Shown: positions 49,973 to 59,704, numbered from the stretch's first letter. The stretch: 64,000 nt of DNA from an uncultured Trueperaceae bacterium (GCA_937873495.1 CALMXZ010000010.1:434001-498000); one strand, 5' to 3'. A program made the numbers and translations. Notes: generated by a model from the sequence alone, not told the origin.

Positions 49973-51532
49973 ATGACCTGGTCGACCGTCAAGCGCGCGC
50001 TGTTCGTCTTCGCCGCGTTGCTACTAGCCGTTCCAGCCGCTGCGCAGGAGACGCCCGTCAAGGGTGGCACCGCCATCGTCATCCTCGGCTCCGATCCCGA
50101 GCACCTCAACGTAGGTATCAGCACCAGTTACCCCACGGCCGCCGTCGGGGCGAACATCTACAGCGGCCTCGTGAGGTCCCGCGCGGACGGCCGGCCGGAA
50201 GGCGACCTCGCCAGCAGCTGGACGGTGTCCGACGACAACCTGACCTACACCTTCACGCTGCGGCAGGCGAACTTCCACGACGGCACGCCCGTCACGAGCG
50301 CCGACGTCGTCTACTCCATGCTCCAGATCGAGGCGCCCAACCACGGACGCTTCAAGACGGCCTACGACCAGATCGCCTCCATCGAGGCGCCGGACGCCCA
50401 GACCGTGGTCATCACCCTGAAGGCGCCTTACGCGCCGCTCCTGAGCCTCCTGACGGTGTTCGACGCCCCGGTCCTGCCGAAGCACGTCTTCGAAGGCACC
50501 GATCCCCTCACGAACCCGGCCAACGACGCCCCCATCGGCAGCGGCCCCTTCAAGTTCGCGAACTGGGTGCGCGGCGAGCGCGTCGAGATCGTGCGCAACG
50601 ACGACTACTTCCTCGAGGAAGCTCTCCTCGACAAGATCATCTTCCGCATCGTGCCGCAGGACGTGGCGCGCTCCACCGCCATCGAGGTCGGCGAAGCCGA
50701 CCTGCTGTGGGGCTTCTACATGCCGCCGGCCGACCTGCCGCGCCTCGAGTCCGACCCGAACGTCAACACCTGGACTGGCATCACCATCCCGGCGCTCTAC
50801 TTCGTCTTCATCAACACCAACACCCCGGGCCTAGACGACGCGCGCGTCCGCCAGGCCATCATGTACGCCGTCGACCGCGAGCAGGTCGTCGATCAGGCGC
50901 AGGGCGGTCTCGGCCAGGCCGGCTCCGGTCCGTTCGGCGGTGGCTTCGCGTACGCCTACGACGAGTCGACCGACTTCCGCACCCGCTACCCCTACGACCC
51001 GGAGAAGGCCAAGGCGCTCCTCGCCGAGGCCGGCGTGAGCGGGCTGCAGCTGCGCTTCGTCTACGACTCGGCCCGCGGCGCCTTCGCCGCCGCCGGCGAC
51101 ATCATGCGCGACCAGCTGCGTCAGGTCGGCATCGACCTCGTCCTCCAGCCGGCCGAGCGCGCCGTGATGGTCGACCGCGTCTACAGCGGCGACTACGACC
51201 TCACCATGCAGTCGTTCACGTCGGGCGGCGACCCGACGATCGGCTACCACCGCATCTACCGCAGCGCCGCTCCCGGCACGCCGTTCGTCAACGCCACGGG
51301 CTACTCGAACCCCGACATCGACGCGTGGCTCGACCAGGCGGGCGGTCTCGCCGACCAGGACGCCCGTGCGGAGTACTACGGCAAGATCAACGAGGTGCTC
51401 GCGAACGACGTCCCGGTGATGGTGATGTTCGACGAGCTGGCCTCCGAGGCCTCCTCCGGGAACCTGCGCGGCATGCGCACGCTCCTCGACCAGCGCGACG
51501 GGCTCGAGTTCCTCTGGTTCGCCCCGCGGTAG
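49973..51532 (+). CDS. ABC transporter solute-binding protein, family 5
   Basis: 519-residue secreted protein of the peptide/opine/nickel-binding family. A signal peptide of about 26 residues ends in PAAAQ. The mature part has the lobe marks VKGGTAIVILGSDPEHLN, LAASSW-like WTVSDDNLTYTFTLRQANFHDGTPVTSADVVYSM (residues about 85-118) and IPALYFVFINTNTPGLDDARVRQAIMYAVDRE (about 255-288). AAAGG and CAGG precede the ATG. It starts an operon with two Dpp-type permeases and a nucleoside/peptide catabolic set, so peptide or nucleoside uptake is suggested. Confidence 0.92.
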   Translation: MTWSTVKRALFVFAALLLAVPAAAQETPVKGGTAIVILGSDPEHLNVGISTSYPTAAVGANIYSGLVRSRADGRPEGDLASSWTVSDDNLTYTFTLRQANFHDGTPVTSADVVYSMLQIEAPNHGRFKTAYDQIASIEAPDAQTVVITLKAPYAPLLSLLTVFDAPVLPKHVFEGTDPLTNPANDAPIGSGPFKFANWVRGERVEIVRNDDYFLEEALLDKIIFRIVPQDVARSTAIEVGEADLLWGFYMPPADLPRLESDPNVNTWTGITIPALYFVFINTNTPGLDDARVRQAIMYAVDREQVVDQAQGGLGQAGSGPFGGGFAYAYDESTDFRTRYPYDPEKAKALLAEAGVSGLQLRFVYDSARGAFAAAGDIMRDQLRQVGIDLVLQPAERAVMVDRVYSGDYDLTMQSFTSGGDPTIGYHRIYRSAAPGTPFVNATGYSNPDIDAWLDQAGGLADQDARAEYYGKINEVLANDVPVMVMFDELASEASSGNLRGMRTLLDQRDGLEFLWFAPR

Positions 51533-51554
51533 AGCAACGGGATAGGTAGCTCGC

Positions 51555-52544
51555 ATGGCTGCTGAGGGTGGCGGCAACGGCTTGGCGCTCTACGCGTTGC
51601 GTAGGGCCGTCAACGCCGTTCCGCTCATCCTCGGCGTCGTCATCGTCAACTTCGTCCTCATCGCCCTCGCGCCCGGCGACCCGGTCATGTCGCTTATCGG
51701 CGAGTACCCGGCCCCGCCTGAGTACGTGGAGCGCGTGAGGCAGGACTTCGGCCTCGACAAGAGCATCCCCGAGCGCCTGTGGCTCTACCTGGTGAACGTG
51801 GCGCAGGGCGACCTCGGGTTCTCCTTCGCCAACCGCCAGCCCGTCCTCGACCTGCTGCTCCAGAGGTTGGGGCGCACGCTGATCCTGATGCTGAGCACCG
51901 TGGTGGTCGCCTCCACCATCGGCCTCTTCCTCGGCGTCATCGCCGCTCGCAAGCCCGGCTCGTTGACCGACCGCGGAGCCACCGGCTTCGCGCTCATCGG
52001 CTACGCCGTGCCGGAGTTCTGGCTCGGGCAGATCCTCATCCTCGTCTTCGCCGTCTTGCTCGGCTGGTTGCCGGCGGGTGGGTTCCGCAGCGTCAGGATC
52101 GAGTACACCGGCCTGGCGGCGGCCCTCGACATGTTCAAGCACATGCTGCTGCCGATGGCGGCGTTGTCGTTCAGGTACATGGCCATCACCACGCGCCTGA
52201 CGCGCGCCTCGCTCCTCGAGGTGATGAGCGCCCAGTACATCGTCGCGGCCAGGGGGCGCGGCCTGTCCGAGAACACCATCCTCTGGCGGCACGCCCTGCG
52301 CGCGGCCGCCCTTCCCGTCGTCACGGTCATCGGCTACAACTTCGGGTTCATCGTCGCCGGCTCGGCCCTGGTCGAGACGGTGTTCGGCTGGCCGGGGATC
52401 GGGCGGCTCATGTACGACTCCATCTACACCCGCGACTACCCCGTGCTGCTCGGCATCCTGCTCTTCGTCTCCGTGACCGTCATCATCGTCAACCTCATAA
52501 CGGACGCGTTCTACGCGGTCCTCGACCCGCGAGTGAGGTACTGA
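51555..52544 (+). CDS. ABC transporter permease, DppB type
   Basis: 329-residue permease with six predicted helices: a first helix preceded by LYALRRAVNAVPLILGVVIVNFVLIALAPGDPV (residues about 10-42) and the EAA-type loop AARGRGLSENTILWRHALRAAALP. Ends AFYAVLDPRVRY as typical. It starts 22 bp after the binding protein and its TGA overlaps the ATG of the second permease by one base. Confidence 0.93.
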   Translation: MAAEGGGNGLALYALRRAVNAVPLILGVVIVNFVLIALAPGDPVMSLIGEYPAPPEYVERVRQDFGLDKSIPERLWLYLVNVAQGDLGFSFANRQPVLDLLLQRLGRTLILMLSTVVVASTIGLFLGVIAARKPGSLTDRGATGFALIGYAVPEFWLGQILILVFAVLLGWLPAGGFRSVRIEYTGLAAALDMFKHMLLPMAALSFRYMAITTRLTRASLLEVMSAQYIVAARGRGLSENTILWRHALRAAALPVVTVIGYNFGFIVAGSALVETVFGWPGIGRLMYDSIYTRDYPVLLGILLFVSVTVIIVNLITDAFYAVLDPRVRY

Positions 52545-53413
52545 TGGAGACCGCCGCCGCCCCGACCGTCGGGCGCTCGAACACCGCCGCGGCCTGGCGC
52601 CGTTTCAGGCGCAGCAGCTCCGGCGTCTTCGGGCTCATCGTGGTCGCGCTGCTGCTCCTCACCGCGGTCCTGGCGCCCGTCCTCGCGCCTTACGACCCTC
52701 ACTCGACGTCGCGGGCCGCCTTCGCGCCGCCCCTGGCGCCCGGGCACTTCCTCGGGACCGACAACCTCGGTCGCGACGTCCTCAGCCAGGTGATCTGGGG
52801 CTCGCGCGTCTCGCTCATGGTCGGGCTCGCCGCGGCCGCCACGGCCACCCTGATAGGCGTCCTCGTCGGCGCCCTGGCCGGCTACCTCGGCGGCTGGTTC
52901 GACGAGCTGCTCATGCGCATCACGGAGTTCTTCCAGGTCATCCCGCGCTTCGTGCTTGCCCTCATAGTGGTGGCGTTCTTCGGCTCGGGGCTCGTGAACC
53001 TCATCCTCGTCATCGGGCTGTTGAGCTGGCCGCAGACCGCGCGCCTGGTTCGCAGCCAGTACCTGAGCCACAAGACCCTGCCGTACGTCGATGCCGGCCG
53101 CGCGCTCGGCATGCGCAAGTTCCGCATCATGTTCTTGCAGATACTCCCGAACGCCATGGGGCCCGTGCTCGTCGTCGCGTCGCTCGACGTCGCGCAGGCG
53201 ATCCTCCTCGAGGCCAGCCTCGGCTTCTTCGGCCTCGGCGATCCGAACCTGACGAGTTGGGGCGGCATGCTCAACACGGCCCAGACCTTCATCCGCCGCG
53301 CCTGGTGGATGAGCGTGTTCCCCGGGTTCGGCATCACGTTGGCGGTGCTCGGCTTCAACCTCTTCGGCGACGGCCTCACCGAGGCGTACGACCCCCGCAT
53401 GGCGCCGCGCTGA
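52544..53413 (+). CDS. ABC transporter permease, DppC type
   Basis: 289-residue permease: N-terminal cytoplasmic stretch, LLTAVLAPVLAPYDPHST, HFLGTDNLGRDVLSQVIWGSRVSL (the DppC motif after helix 1) and the EAA loop ALGMRKFRIMFLQILPNAM, ending ASLGFFGLGDPNLTSWGGML. Operon member between DppB and the phosphorylase. No ATPase subunit (DppD/DppF) is encoded in the operon. Confidence 0.93.
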   Translation: METAAAPTVGRSNTAAAWRRFRRSSSGVFGLIVVALLLLTAVLAPVLAPYDPHSTSRAAFAPPLAPGHFLGTDNLGRDVLSQVIWGSRVSLMVGLAAAATATLIGVLVGALAGYLGGWFDELLMRITEFFQVIPRFVLALIVVAFFGSGLVNLILVIGLLSWPQTARLVRSQYLSHKTLPYVDAGRALGMRKFRIMFLQILPNAMGPVLVVASLDVAQAILLEASLGFFGLGDPNLTSWGGMLNTAQTFIRRAWWMSVFPGFGITLAVLGFNLFGDGLTEAYDPRMAPR

Positions 53414-53441
53414 AGCGGCTGCGCCTTAGGAGAGAGCTTCG

Positions 53442-54179
53442 ATGTCAGACATCCAACGCCACCTGCGCGCCAAGACCGGCGACGTCGCCCCGTACGTCCT
53501 CATCCCAGGCGATCCCGGCCGCGCCGAGCGCATCGCCGAGACGTTCGTCGCGCCGCAGCTCGTCGCGCGCAACCGCGAGTACACGCTCTTCACGGGTCGC
53601 ACGGCGGCCGGCACGCCCATCAGCGTCTGTTCGACCGGCATCGGCGGACCGTCGGCGTCCATCGCCGTCGAGGAGCTCGTGCGCATCGGCGCCACGCACT
53701 TCATCCGCGTCGGCTCGGCCGGCGGCCGGCAGCCCGGCACGCCGATCGGCTCGGTGATCGTCGTGACGGCGGCCTTCAGGGGCGAGGGCACGTCCCTCGA
53801 CTACATCCCGCTCGGCTACCCGGCGGCGGCCGACCTCGACGTCACGCTCGCCCTGCGCCGCGCCGCCGAGGAGTACCTCGGCAGGCGCGCCATCGAGGGC
53901 GTGGTGTACACGCGCGACGCCTTCTACCGCCGCGACGACGGCCTCAACCAACGCCTCACCGAGGCCGGGGTGGTCGCGGCCGAGCAGGAGTGTTCTACGG
54001 TCTTCGTCGTCGGCGCCCTCCTCGGCGTGAAGGTCGGGGCCGTGCTCGGCACGGACTCGAACATCTACCTCGACCCCCAACCGACCCGCGAGGAGAAGGA
54101 AGCCCTCTACCGGCAGGTCGAGCGGGAGACCATCGCCATCGCCAGCGCCGCCGTGGACCGGCTCCACGCCGAGGCGTGA
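53442..54179 (+). CDS. Nucleoside phosphorylase (uridine/purine type)
   Basis: 245-residue enzyme of the PNP_UDP family that cleaves a nucleoside with phosphate to base and ribose-1-phosphate. Phosphate-site segments PGDPGRAERIA and STGIGGPSASIAVEEL, the RVGSAGG segment and the base-site Glu in AAEQECSTVFVV are present; the Arg/Glu pattern suits hexameric uridine phosphorylase-like enzymes. GGAGAG before the ATG. Followed by adenine deaminase with a 4-nt overlap (GTGA), so adenosine cleavage followed by deamination of adenine is plausible. Confidence 0.85.
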   Translation: MSDIQRHLRAKTGDVAPYVLIPGDPGRAERIAETFVAPQLVARNREYTLFTGRTAAGTPISVCSTGIGGPSASIAVEELVRIGATHFIRVGSAGGRQPGTPIGSVIVVTAAFRGEGTSLDYIPLGYPAAADLDVTLALRRAAEEYLGRRAIEGVVYTRDAFYRRDDGLNQRLTEAGVVAAEQECSTVFVVGALLGVKVGAVLGTDSNIYLDPQPTREEKEALYRQVERETIAIASAAVDRLHAEA

Positions 54180-56008
54180 CCCCCACGGCGTTCGGTCCGC
54201 CCGAGTGGCCGCGCGGCGCCACCGCCGAAGCAGCGGCCCCCTTCGCACCGAGCCTCACGGAGCGCGACCTGTTGGTGACGGGCGCGACGCTCGTCGACGT
54301 GGTCACGCAGTCGACCTACCGCGGCTGGTTCACCGTGTGGCGGGGGCGGTTCGTCGAGGTCGAGGAGGGCGAGCCCACCGCGGCCGACCTGGTCGGCCTG
54401 AGCATCGCGGAGCGCCGCGATCTCGCGGGGGCCTTCGTGCAACCGGGCATGCTCGACGTGCACATGCACATCGAGAGCAGCCTCGTCACGCCGCGGCGCT
54501 TCGCCGAGGCGGCCCTGCCGCACGGCACCACGACCATCCTGCAGGACCCGCACGAGGTAGCGAACGTCCTCGGCGCGCCCGGCATTGTCGCCATGCACGC
54601 GTCCTCCAGGGGCCTCCCGCAGCGCGTCTACACGGCCGTGTCGAGCTGCGTGCCGGCGACCTCCGCCGACATCGAGACGCCCAACGCCGCCATCACCCCG
54701 GCGGAGGTGGCCGAGCTGGCCCGCGACCCTGAGGTGATCGCCCTCGGCGAGGTCATGGACTACCAGGGCCTCGTGGCGGGCGACGCGCACCTCAGGGCCA
54801 TGGTGGCCGCTGGGCACGGAGCGGGGTTGAGCGTGGAGGGGCACGTGCCGAGTCTCGCCGGCGCCGCCCTGTCGCGCTACGTGGCTCATGGCGTGCGCTC
54901 CGACCACACGCTCGCCACGCCGGCCAAGCTCCTCGAGGAGCTTCGCAAGGGCCTGTGGGTGATGATCCAGGAGAAGTCGCTCACACCTGACGTCGTGCGG
55001 GAGATCGTCGCCCTGCCTGATCGCAGCCGGGTGCTGCTCATCACGGACGACGTGATGCCGAACCGCCTCCTGAGCGGCCACCTGAGCCGTCTCGTCTCGC
55101 TCGCCTCCGAGTTGGGCTGGCCGGTCGTCGACGCCGTCGCGTCGGCCACTTTGCGCCCAGCCACCTACCTTGGGCTCGCCGGGCTCGGCATCATCGCGCC
55201 TGGCGCCCACGCCGACTACCTCGTCACCGAGGGCCTGGCCGCGTACCCGCCGCTCGAGACGCATCGCGGGGGGAGGTTGGTGGCGCGCGGCGGCGAGACC
55301 GTCGTCGCCTGCTCCGCCGCGGGGTTGCCGAGCGCCGGTCAGGTGTACGAGGCGGCGAACGTGGCGCCGGGCGCGCTCGGCTTCGGGACGGACACCGCGG
55401 GGCGAGGACCGCGTGTGCCGCGCGCGGGGCGGTGGACGGCGCGGGCCCGTGTCATAAGGGTCAACAAGACGAACAGCTTCACGACGTTGCGAGAGGCCGA
55501 TGTCGAACTCCAGGACGGCGTGCCGACCGACCCGGACATCGCCCTCGCCTGCGTGATCCCGCGCGCCGCGCTGCTGCCCGGCGCGGGGGCGTACCGGCCC
55601 GTCGTCTGCCTCGTCGCCGGCACCGGGCTGCGCTCCGGCGGCTACGCTTCCACGTTCGCCCACGACAGCCACAACGTCTTCCTGTTCGGGCGTAGCCTGG
55701 ACGCCATGCACACATCCCTAGCCCGTATAGCTGCCGAGGGCGGCGGCATGGCGTTCACGACCGACTCCGGCACCGCGCTCCTGCCACTGCCCATCGCCGG
55801 CCTCCTGTCCGACGAGCCGGTGAGCGTCGTCGGCGCCGAGTTCGACGCGCTGGAGCGTGCCCTGAGGGAGGCCGGCATGGACGTGAAGGCGCCGGTGCTC
55901 CTCCTCACGCTCCTGCCCCTGAGCGTGAGCCCGGACTTCAAGGTGACGGACAAGGGCATCGTCGACGTGCAGGCGCGGCGCGTCCTCGCGCCTGAGGTGG
56001 TCGCGTGA
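54176..56008 (+). CDS. ade: Adenine deaminase
   Basis: 610-residue amidohydrolase-superfamily enzyme converting adenine to hypoxanthine and ammonia. Marks are the metal site PGMLDVHMHIESSLVTPRRF, PHGTTTILQDPHEVANVLG, EGHVPSL, SDHTLATP and ITDDVMPNRLL, with the C-terminal segment SGGYASTFAHDSHNVFLFG and FKVTDKGIVD of AdeC. The GTG start overlaps the phosphorylase stop; the first 45 residues are an uncharacteristic extension but fit the reading frame. It couples purine nucleoside breakdown to nitrogen supply. Its stop overlaps the peptidase GTG by 4 nt. Confidence 0.93.
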   Translation: MTPTAFGPPEWPRGATAEAAAPFAPSLTERDLLVTGATLVDVVTQSTYRGWFTVWRGRFVEVEEGEPTAADLVGLSIAERRDLAGAFVQPGMLDVHMHIESSLVTPRRFAEAALPHGTTTILQDPHEVANVLGAPGIVAMHASSRGLPQRVYTAVSSCVPATSADIETPNAAITPAEVAELARDPEVIALGEVMDYQGLVAGDAHLRAMVAAGHGAGLSVEGHVPSLAGAALSRYVAHGVRSDHTLATPAKLLEELRKGLWVMIQEKSLTPDVVREIVALPDRSRVLLITDDVMPNRLLSGHLSRLVSLASELGWPVVDAVASATLRPATYLGLAGLGIIAPGAHADYLVTEGLAAYPPLETHRGGRLVARGGETVVACSAAGLPSAGQVYEAANVAPGALGFGTDTAGRGPRVPRAGRWTARARVIRVNKTNSFTTLREADVELQDGVPTDPDIALACVIPRAALLPGAGAYRPVVCLVAGTGLRSGGYASTFAHDSHNVFLFGRSLDAMHTSLARIAAEGGGMAFTTDSGTALLPLPIAGLLSDEPVSVVGAEFDALERALREAGMDVKAPVLLLTLLPLSVSPDFKVTDKGIVDVQARRVLAPEVVA

Positions 56009-57198
56009 GCGGCGGTGGCGGCGCTTCTGGCGGGCGCCGGGAAGCTGCCGGCCCACATGCCGACGGGCGTGAGAGCGCCACGGCGTTGACGACCGGCCTC
56101 CTGACGCGCCTCGTCGACCTGTGCGGCACGGCGAGCCCGAGCCGGAACGAGCGCGAGATCGCCGACAAGCTCCGCCGCGAGTTCAAGAGCCTCGGCATGA
56201 CGGTGCGCGAGGACGACGCCGGCTCAAGCACGGGTGGGAATGCGGGCAACCTGATCGCCGAACTGCCGGGTGGCCGCCCTGAGCGCGTCGTGCTGGCCGC
56301 CCACATGGACACGGTGCCGTTGGCGCACGGGGAGCCGCTCGCCCCCATCGTCGACGGGACCGTCGTGCGCACGACCGGCAGGCAGATCCTCGGCGCGGAC
56401 GACAAGGCGGGCGTGAGCGTCGTACTCGAGCTGGCGGCCCGCGCCGCGGCCACGCCCTTCGCCGAGCGCCCTACCGTCGTGGCGGTCATCACCGTCTGCG
56501 AGGAGCTCGGGTTGCTCGGCGCCAAGCACCTCGACGTGGCGTCGTTGCGGGCCGACCACGGCTACTCGTTCGACGGCGAGGTGCCGGTCGGCGAGCTCGT
56601 CACGGCGGCCGTGTTCAAGGAGGACGTGACGTTCACGGTCACGGGCCGCGCCGCCCACGCCGCCCTGGAGCCCGAACGGGGCATCCACGCCATCAAGGCC
56701 GCGGCCGCGCTCGTGGCGGCCATCCCGCTCGGCCGCGTGGCCGACGACCAGGTCCTGAACATCGGCGCCATCCAAGGGGGCGGTTCCACCAACGTGATCC
56801 CGGCCCAGGTGACCATGCGCGGCGAGTTCCGGTCGTTCACGGCGGAGCGCCTCGAGGAGCTGGCCGAGCGTGTCGTCGGGCTCGCGTCGGCTGCCGTGGC
56901 CGAGCACGGCGCGCGCCTGGGCGTCGAACGCAAGCGCCTCTACGCCGGCTACTCCCTGCCGGACGACGCCGTCCCCGTGCGGCGCCTGGCGGAGACGGCC
57001 GCGGCCAACGGCATCGACGTGCGCACCGTGTCGTCGATCGGCGGCTCGGACACGAGCATCTTCAACCAGAAAGGGCTGCCGACCGTCAACGTCGGCGTCA
57101 ACATGCACGAGATCCACTCGGTGAACGAGTGGATCGACGTGAACGACCTGGCGCGTGTCGTCAGATGGGTGGGAGCGGCGCTGGGGCTAAGCGCCTAG
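56005..57198 (+). CDS. M20-family metallopeptidase (PepT-like)
   Basis: 397-residue peptidase with the two-zinc M20 layout: VVLAAHMDTVPLAH, ILGADDKAGV (bridging Asp), CEELGLLGAKHLD (catalytic Glu then ligand Glu), and the lid domain with GRAAHAALEPERGIHAIKA, then GSDTSIFNQKGLPTVNVGVNMHEIHSV with the final ligand His. Closest in arrangement to the tripeptidase/PepT-like group that prefers small peptides. GTG start in a 4-nt overlap. Last gene of the operon, convergent with an SDR gene 1 bp away. Pairing with a Dpp-type transporter fits peptide use. Confidence 0.9.
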   Translation: MSGGGGASGGRREAAGPHADGRESATALTTGLLTRLVDLCGTASPSRNEREIADKLRREFKSLGMTVREDDAGSSTGGNAGNLIAELPGGRPERVVLAAHMDTVPLAHGEPLAPIVDGTVVRTTGRQILGADDKAGVSVVLELAARAAATPFAERPTVVAVITVCEELGLLGAKHLDVASLRADHGYSFDGEVPVGELVTAAVFKEDVTFTVTGRAAHAALEPERGIHAIKAAAALVAAIPLGRVADDQVLNIGAIQGGGSTNVIPAQVTMRGEFRSFTAERLEELAERVVGLASAAVAEHGARLGVERKRLYAGYSLPDDAVPVRRLAETAAANGIDVRTVSSIGGSDTSIFNQKGLPTVNVGVNMHEIHSVNEWIDVNDLARVVRWVGAALGLSA

Positions 57199-57199
57199 C

Positions 57200-57961
57200 T
57201 CAGCCGGCCAACCAGCCGCCGTCTATCGGGTAGTACGCGCCCGTGATGTACGAGGCGTCCTCGGAGCAGAGGAAGACGATCAGCTTGGCGATCTCGGCCG
57301 GCTCGCCGAAGCGTCGCATGGGTGTGACGCTCTTGAGCCAGGCCGTGGTCTGCTCGTCCTCGAAGATCGCTTCCGTCATGCCGGTCCGTACGACGCCGGG
57401 CCCCACGCAGTTCACGCGCACGCCCTGCGTGGCGTACGTGAGGGCGGCGGACTTGGTGAGCCCGCGCACGGCGTGTTTGCTCGTCGGGTAGGACGGGTCG
57501 CCGGCCGTGGCGCGATCGCCCATGGTGCTGGCCAGGTTGACTACGCCGCCCCCGCCGACCTTGAGGAGTTCCGGGATCGCATGCTTGAGCCCCAGGAACG
57601 TACCCACCACGTTGACGTCGAGCACGCGCTCGAACGCCTTGACGTCCACCTCGTGGAGGGGAACGTTCGGTCCGGCGGCGGCGATGCCGGCGTTGTTGAC
57701 GAGGTAGTCCACGCGCCCGAAGGCGCGGACGGTGGCGGCCACCATCTCCTTGACGGAGGCCTCGTCGGCCACGTCCACCTTGACGGCCGCCGCCTTGCTG
57801 CCGGCCGCCAGCACTTGGCGCACCGTCTCCTCGGCGCCGGTCAGGTTGAAGTCCGCGACCATAACGGCCGCGCCCTTCGCAGCGAACTCCAGCGCGACGG
57901 CGCGTCCGATCCCGGATCCCGCGCCCGTCACCAGGGCCACCTTGCCAGTCATCGTGTCCAT
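57200..57961 (-). CDS. Short-chain dehydrogenase/reductase
   Basis: 253-residue classical SDR. Rossmann motif TGAGSGIG, NNAGIAAAG, catalytic Ser in NLASTMGD, Tyr and Lys in YPTSK, and PGVVRTGM after it; the C-terminal GAYYPIDGGWLAG is typical. Cofactor selectivity: VADFN after the second strand suggests NAD. GAGGTG lies 5 nt before the ATG; a longer frame to 58150 has no support. Substrate unknown. Confidence 0.93.
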   Translation of the reverse strand: MDTMTGKVALVTGAGSGIGRAVALEFAAKGAAVMVADFNLTGAEETVRQVLAAGSKAAAVKVDVADEASVKEMVAATVRAFGRVDYLVNNAGIAAAGPNVPLHEVDVKAFERVLDVNVVGTFLGLKHAIPELLKVGGGGVVNLASTMGDRATAGDPSYPTSKHAVRGLTKSAALTYATQGVRVNCVGPGVVRTGMTEAIFEDEQTTAWLKSVTPMRRFGEPAEIAKLIVFLCSEDASYITGAYYPIDGGWLAG

Positions 57962-58082
57962 ACGACACCTCTTTCCGCCTCCAGCGTAAGAGGGGACGCG
58001 TAGGACAAATGGCCGCGCAGGCTCATCGGAGCGCCGGCGCGAAGTGCGGCGCGCTCGCGCCCCGTCGGAGGTAGCATCTGCC

Positions 58083-58622
58083 ATGGACGAGAACGCTGGC
58101 AGGACCGTTGGCGGAGCAGGAGCGGGTGACGAGGTAGGGGCCGTCTTCATCGCCGAGATCGAGCGCGGCTACCGCGCGCAGAAGCTCCAGGCCGAACGTG
58201 CCCTCGATCAGTTGGAAGCCGCCGACTGGCACCGCGCCCTCGACGACGACGGCAACTCCATTGCGGTCATCGTGCGCCACCTGACCGGCAACCTGCGCTC
58301 GCGCTGGACGGACTTCCTGACGAGCGACGGCGAGAAGTCGGACCGGAACAGGGACGGCGAGTTCGAGTCCGGTCTGCACGGCAGGGAAGAGATGCTGGCC
58401 GCCTGGGACGAGGCCTTCAAGGTCGTGTTCGACACGCTGGCCGCGCTCGCGCCGTCCGACCTTGGCAGGACCGTCACGATCAGGGACCAACCCCTAGGGG
58501 TCGTGTCCGCCATCCTGCGCAACTTCGAGCACACGGGCCACCACGTGGGGCAGATCGTGCTGCTCGCCAAGCATTGGCGCGGCCCCGAGTGGCGGACGCT
58601 GTCGATACCCAAGAAGCGCTGA
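58083..58622 (+). CDS. DUF1572/DinB-superfamily protein
   Basis: 179-residue helical protein of the DUF1572 group within the DinB superfamily. The His ligands are in IAVIVRHLTGNLRSRW and FEHTGHHVGQIVLLAKH; DGEKSDRNRDGEFE is the family loop. TAGCAT (58072-58077) lies 5 nt before the ATG, giving a leaderless transcript. Function not known. Confidence 0.88.
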   Translation: MDENAGRTVGGAGAGDEVGAVFIAEIERGYRAQKLQAERALDQLEAADWHRALDDDGNSIAVIVRHLTGNLRSRWTDFLTSDGEKSDRNRDGEFESGLHGREEMLAAWDEAFKVVFDTLAALAPSDLGRTVTIRDQPLGVVSAILRNFEHTGHHVGQIVLLAKHWRGPEWRTLSIPKKR

Positions 58623-58627
58623 GCGAC

Positions 58628-59620
58628 TCAGCTACCCGGCCGTAGGCCCCGCATGGCGCGTTGTTCCTTGAGCGAGATCGCTACGCCGGCGCCAACCACG
58701 ATCACGATGCCGAGCCAACCGAGCACGTCCGGCACGAAGCCGTACGCGAGGTAGCCGTAAGTGACCGCCGTGACCATCTCGAAGTAGCCGACGGGTGCCA
58801 GCCACGTGGCGGGGGCGTAGTCGAACGCCTTGATGAGCAGGAAGTGGCCGCCGGCCGCGAGGAGGCCGAGCAAGGCCAGCACGGCGAGGTCCGCCGGCGC
58901 GGGCCGTTGCCACACGAGCGGCAGGACGAGCGTCATCACGACCGCCCCGACTACGGCCGTGTAGCCGAGCGTTAGGAGCGGCGGCGCGCTACCGGCCAGG
59001 CGCCTGGTGAAGACCATGTAGAAGCCGTGCACCACGCCGGCCGCCAGCGCCAGCGCCGCGCCCCAACCGAAGACGCCCGCTCCCGGCCGCAGGATCAGGA
59101 CGATGCCGACGAAGCCGATCAGGACCGCTACGACGCGCCATGGGCCGACGCGCTCGCCGAGGAGGAGCGGCGCGAGCATGGTGACTACGAGCGGCGACAC
59201 GAAGAAGAGGGCGAGCGCCGTGGCCTGCGGCAGCATGGCGAGCGCGAAGAAGAACAGGGCCGTGCCGCTCAGCAGCAGCGAGCCCCTGACGAGCTGCAAC
59301 CCGAGCTGCCGCGGGACGAGCGCCCGCGGTCCGAAGCGCAAGAGGAGGAGCGGCAGCAGGCAGAGCAGGTGGAAGAAGTAGCGCGCCCAGATGATCATCG
59401 GCACGGGCAGGCGTTCGGAGAGGCCCTTGGCGAGGCCGTCCATCATGGGGAGGAGCACCATCGAGGCCAGCATGAGGCCGGTGCCGAGGGCGAGGTTCGT
59501 GGCCGGGGCGACGCGGCCGCCGCGCGGCAGCGGCTGCGGTGGGTCGGCCTGCCGTGAGTGCGCCGCCTCGACGCTGCGTTCGACCTCGACAGTGGTGGCG
59601 GACGGACCAGGCGCTGGCAC
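58628..59620 (-). CDS. EamA-family transporter
   Basis: 330-residue DMT-superfamily transporter, ten predicted helices. First repeat GLMLASMVLLPMMDGLAKGLSERLPVPMIIWARYFFHLL, SGTALFFFALAMLPQATALALFFVSPL; second repeat with HFLLIKAFDYAPATWLAPVGYFEMV, ending VGAGVAISLKEQRA. GTG start at 59620 with TATCAT (minus, 59627-59632) 6 nt upstream; a longer frame to 59917 is rejected. Divergent from a GNAT gene with the same leaderless design. Confidence 0.88.
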   Translation of the reverse strand: MPAPGPSATTVEVERSVEAAHSRQADPPQPLPRGGRVAPATNLALGTGLMLASMVLLPMMDGLAKGLSERLPVPMIIWARYFFHLLCLLPLLLLRFGPRALVPRQLGLQLVRGSLLLSGTALFFFALAMLPQATALALFFVSPLVVTMLAPLLLGERVGPWRVVAVLIGFVGIVLILRPGAGVFGWGAALALAAGVVHGFYMVFTRRLAGSAPPLLTLGYTAVVGAVVMTLVLPLVWQRPAPADLAVLALLGLLAAGGHFLLIKAFDYAPATWLAPVGYFEMVTAVTYGYLAYGFVPDVLGWLGIVIVVGAGVAISLKEQRAMRGLRPGS

Positions 59621-59704
59621 CAGCAGATGATAAGTGAGGGACGCCGATCCGGCGAGGCCCAGGATGCGGCGCCCGGTAGGCCGCGCTCCGCATATCATCG
59701 GCCT

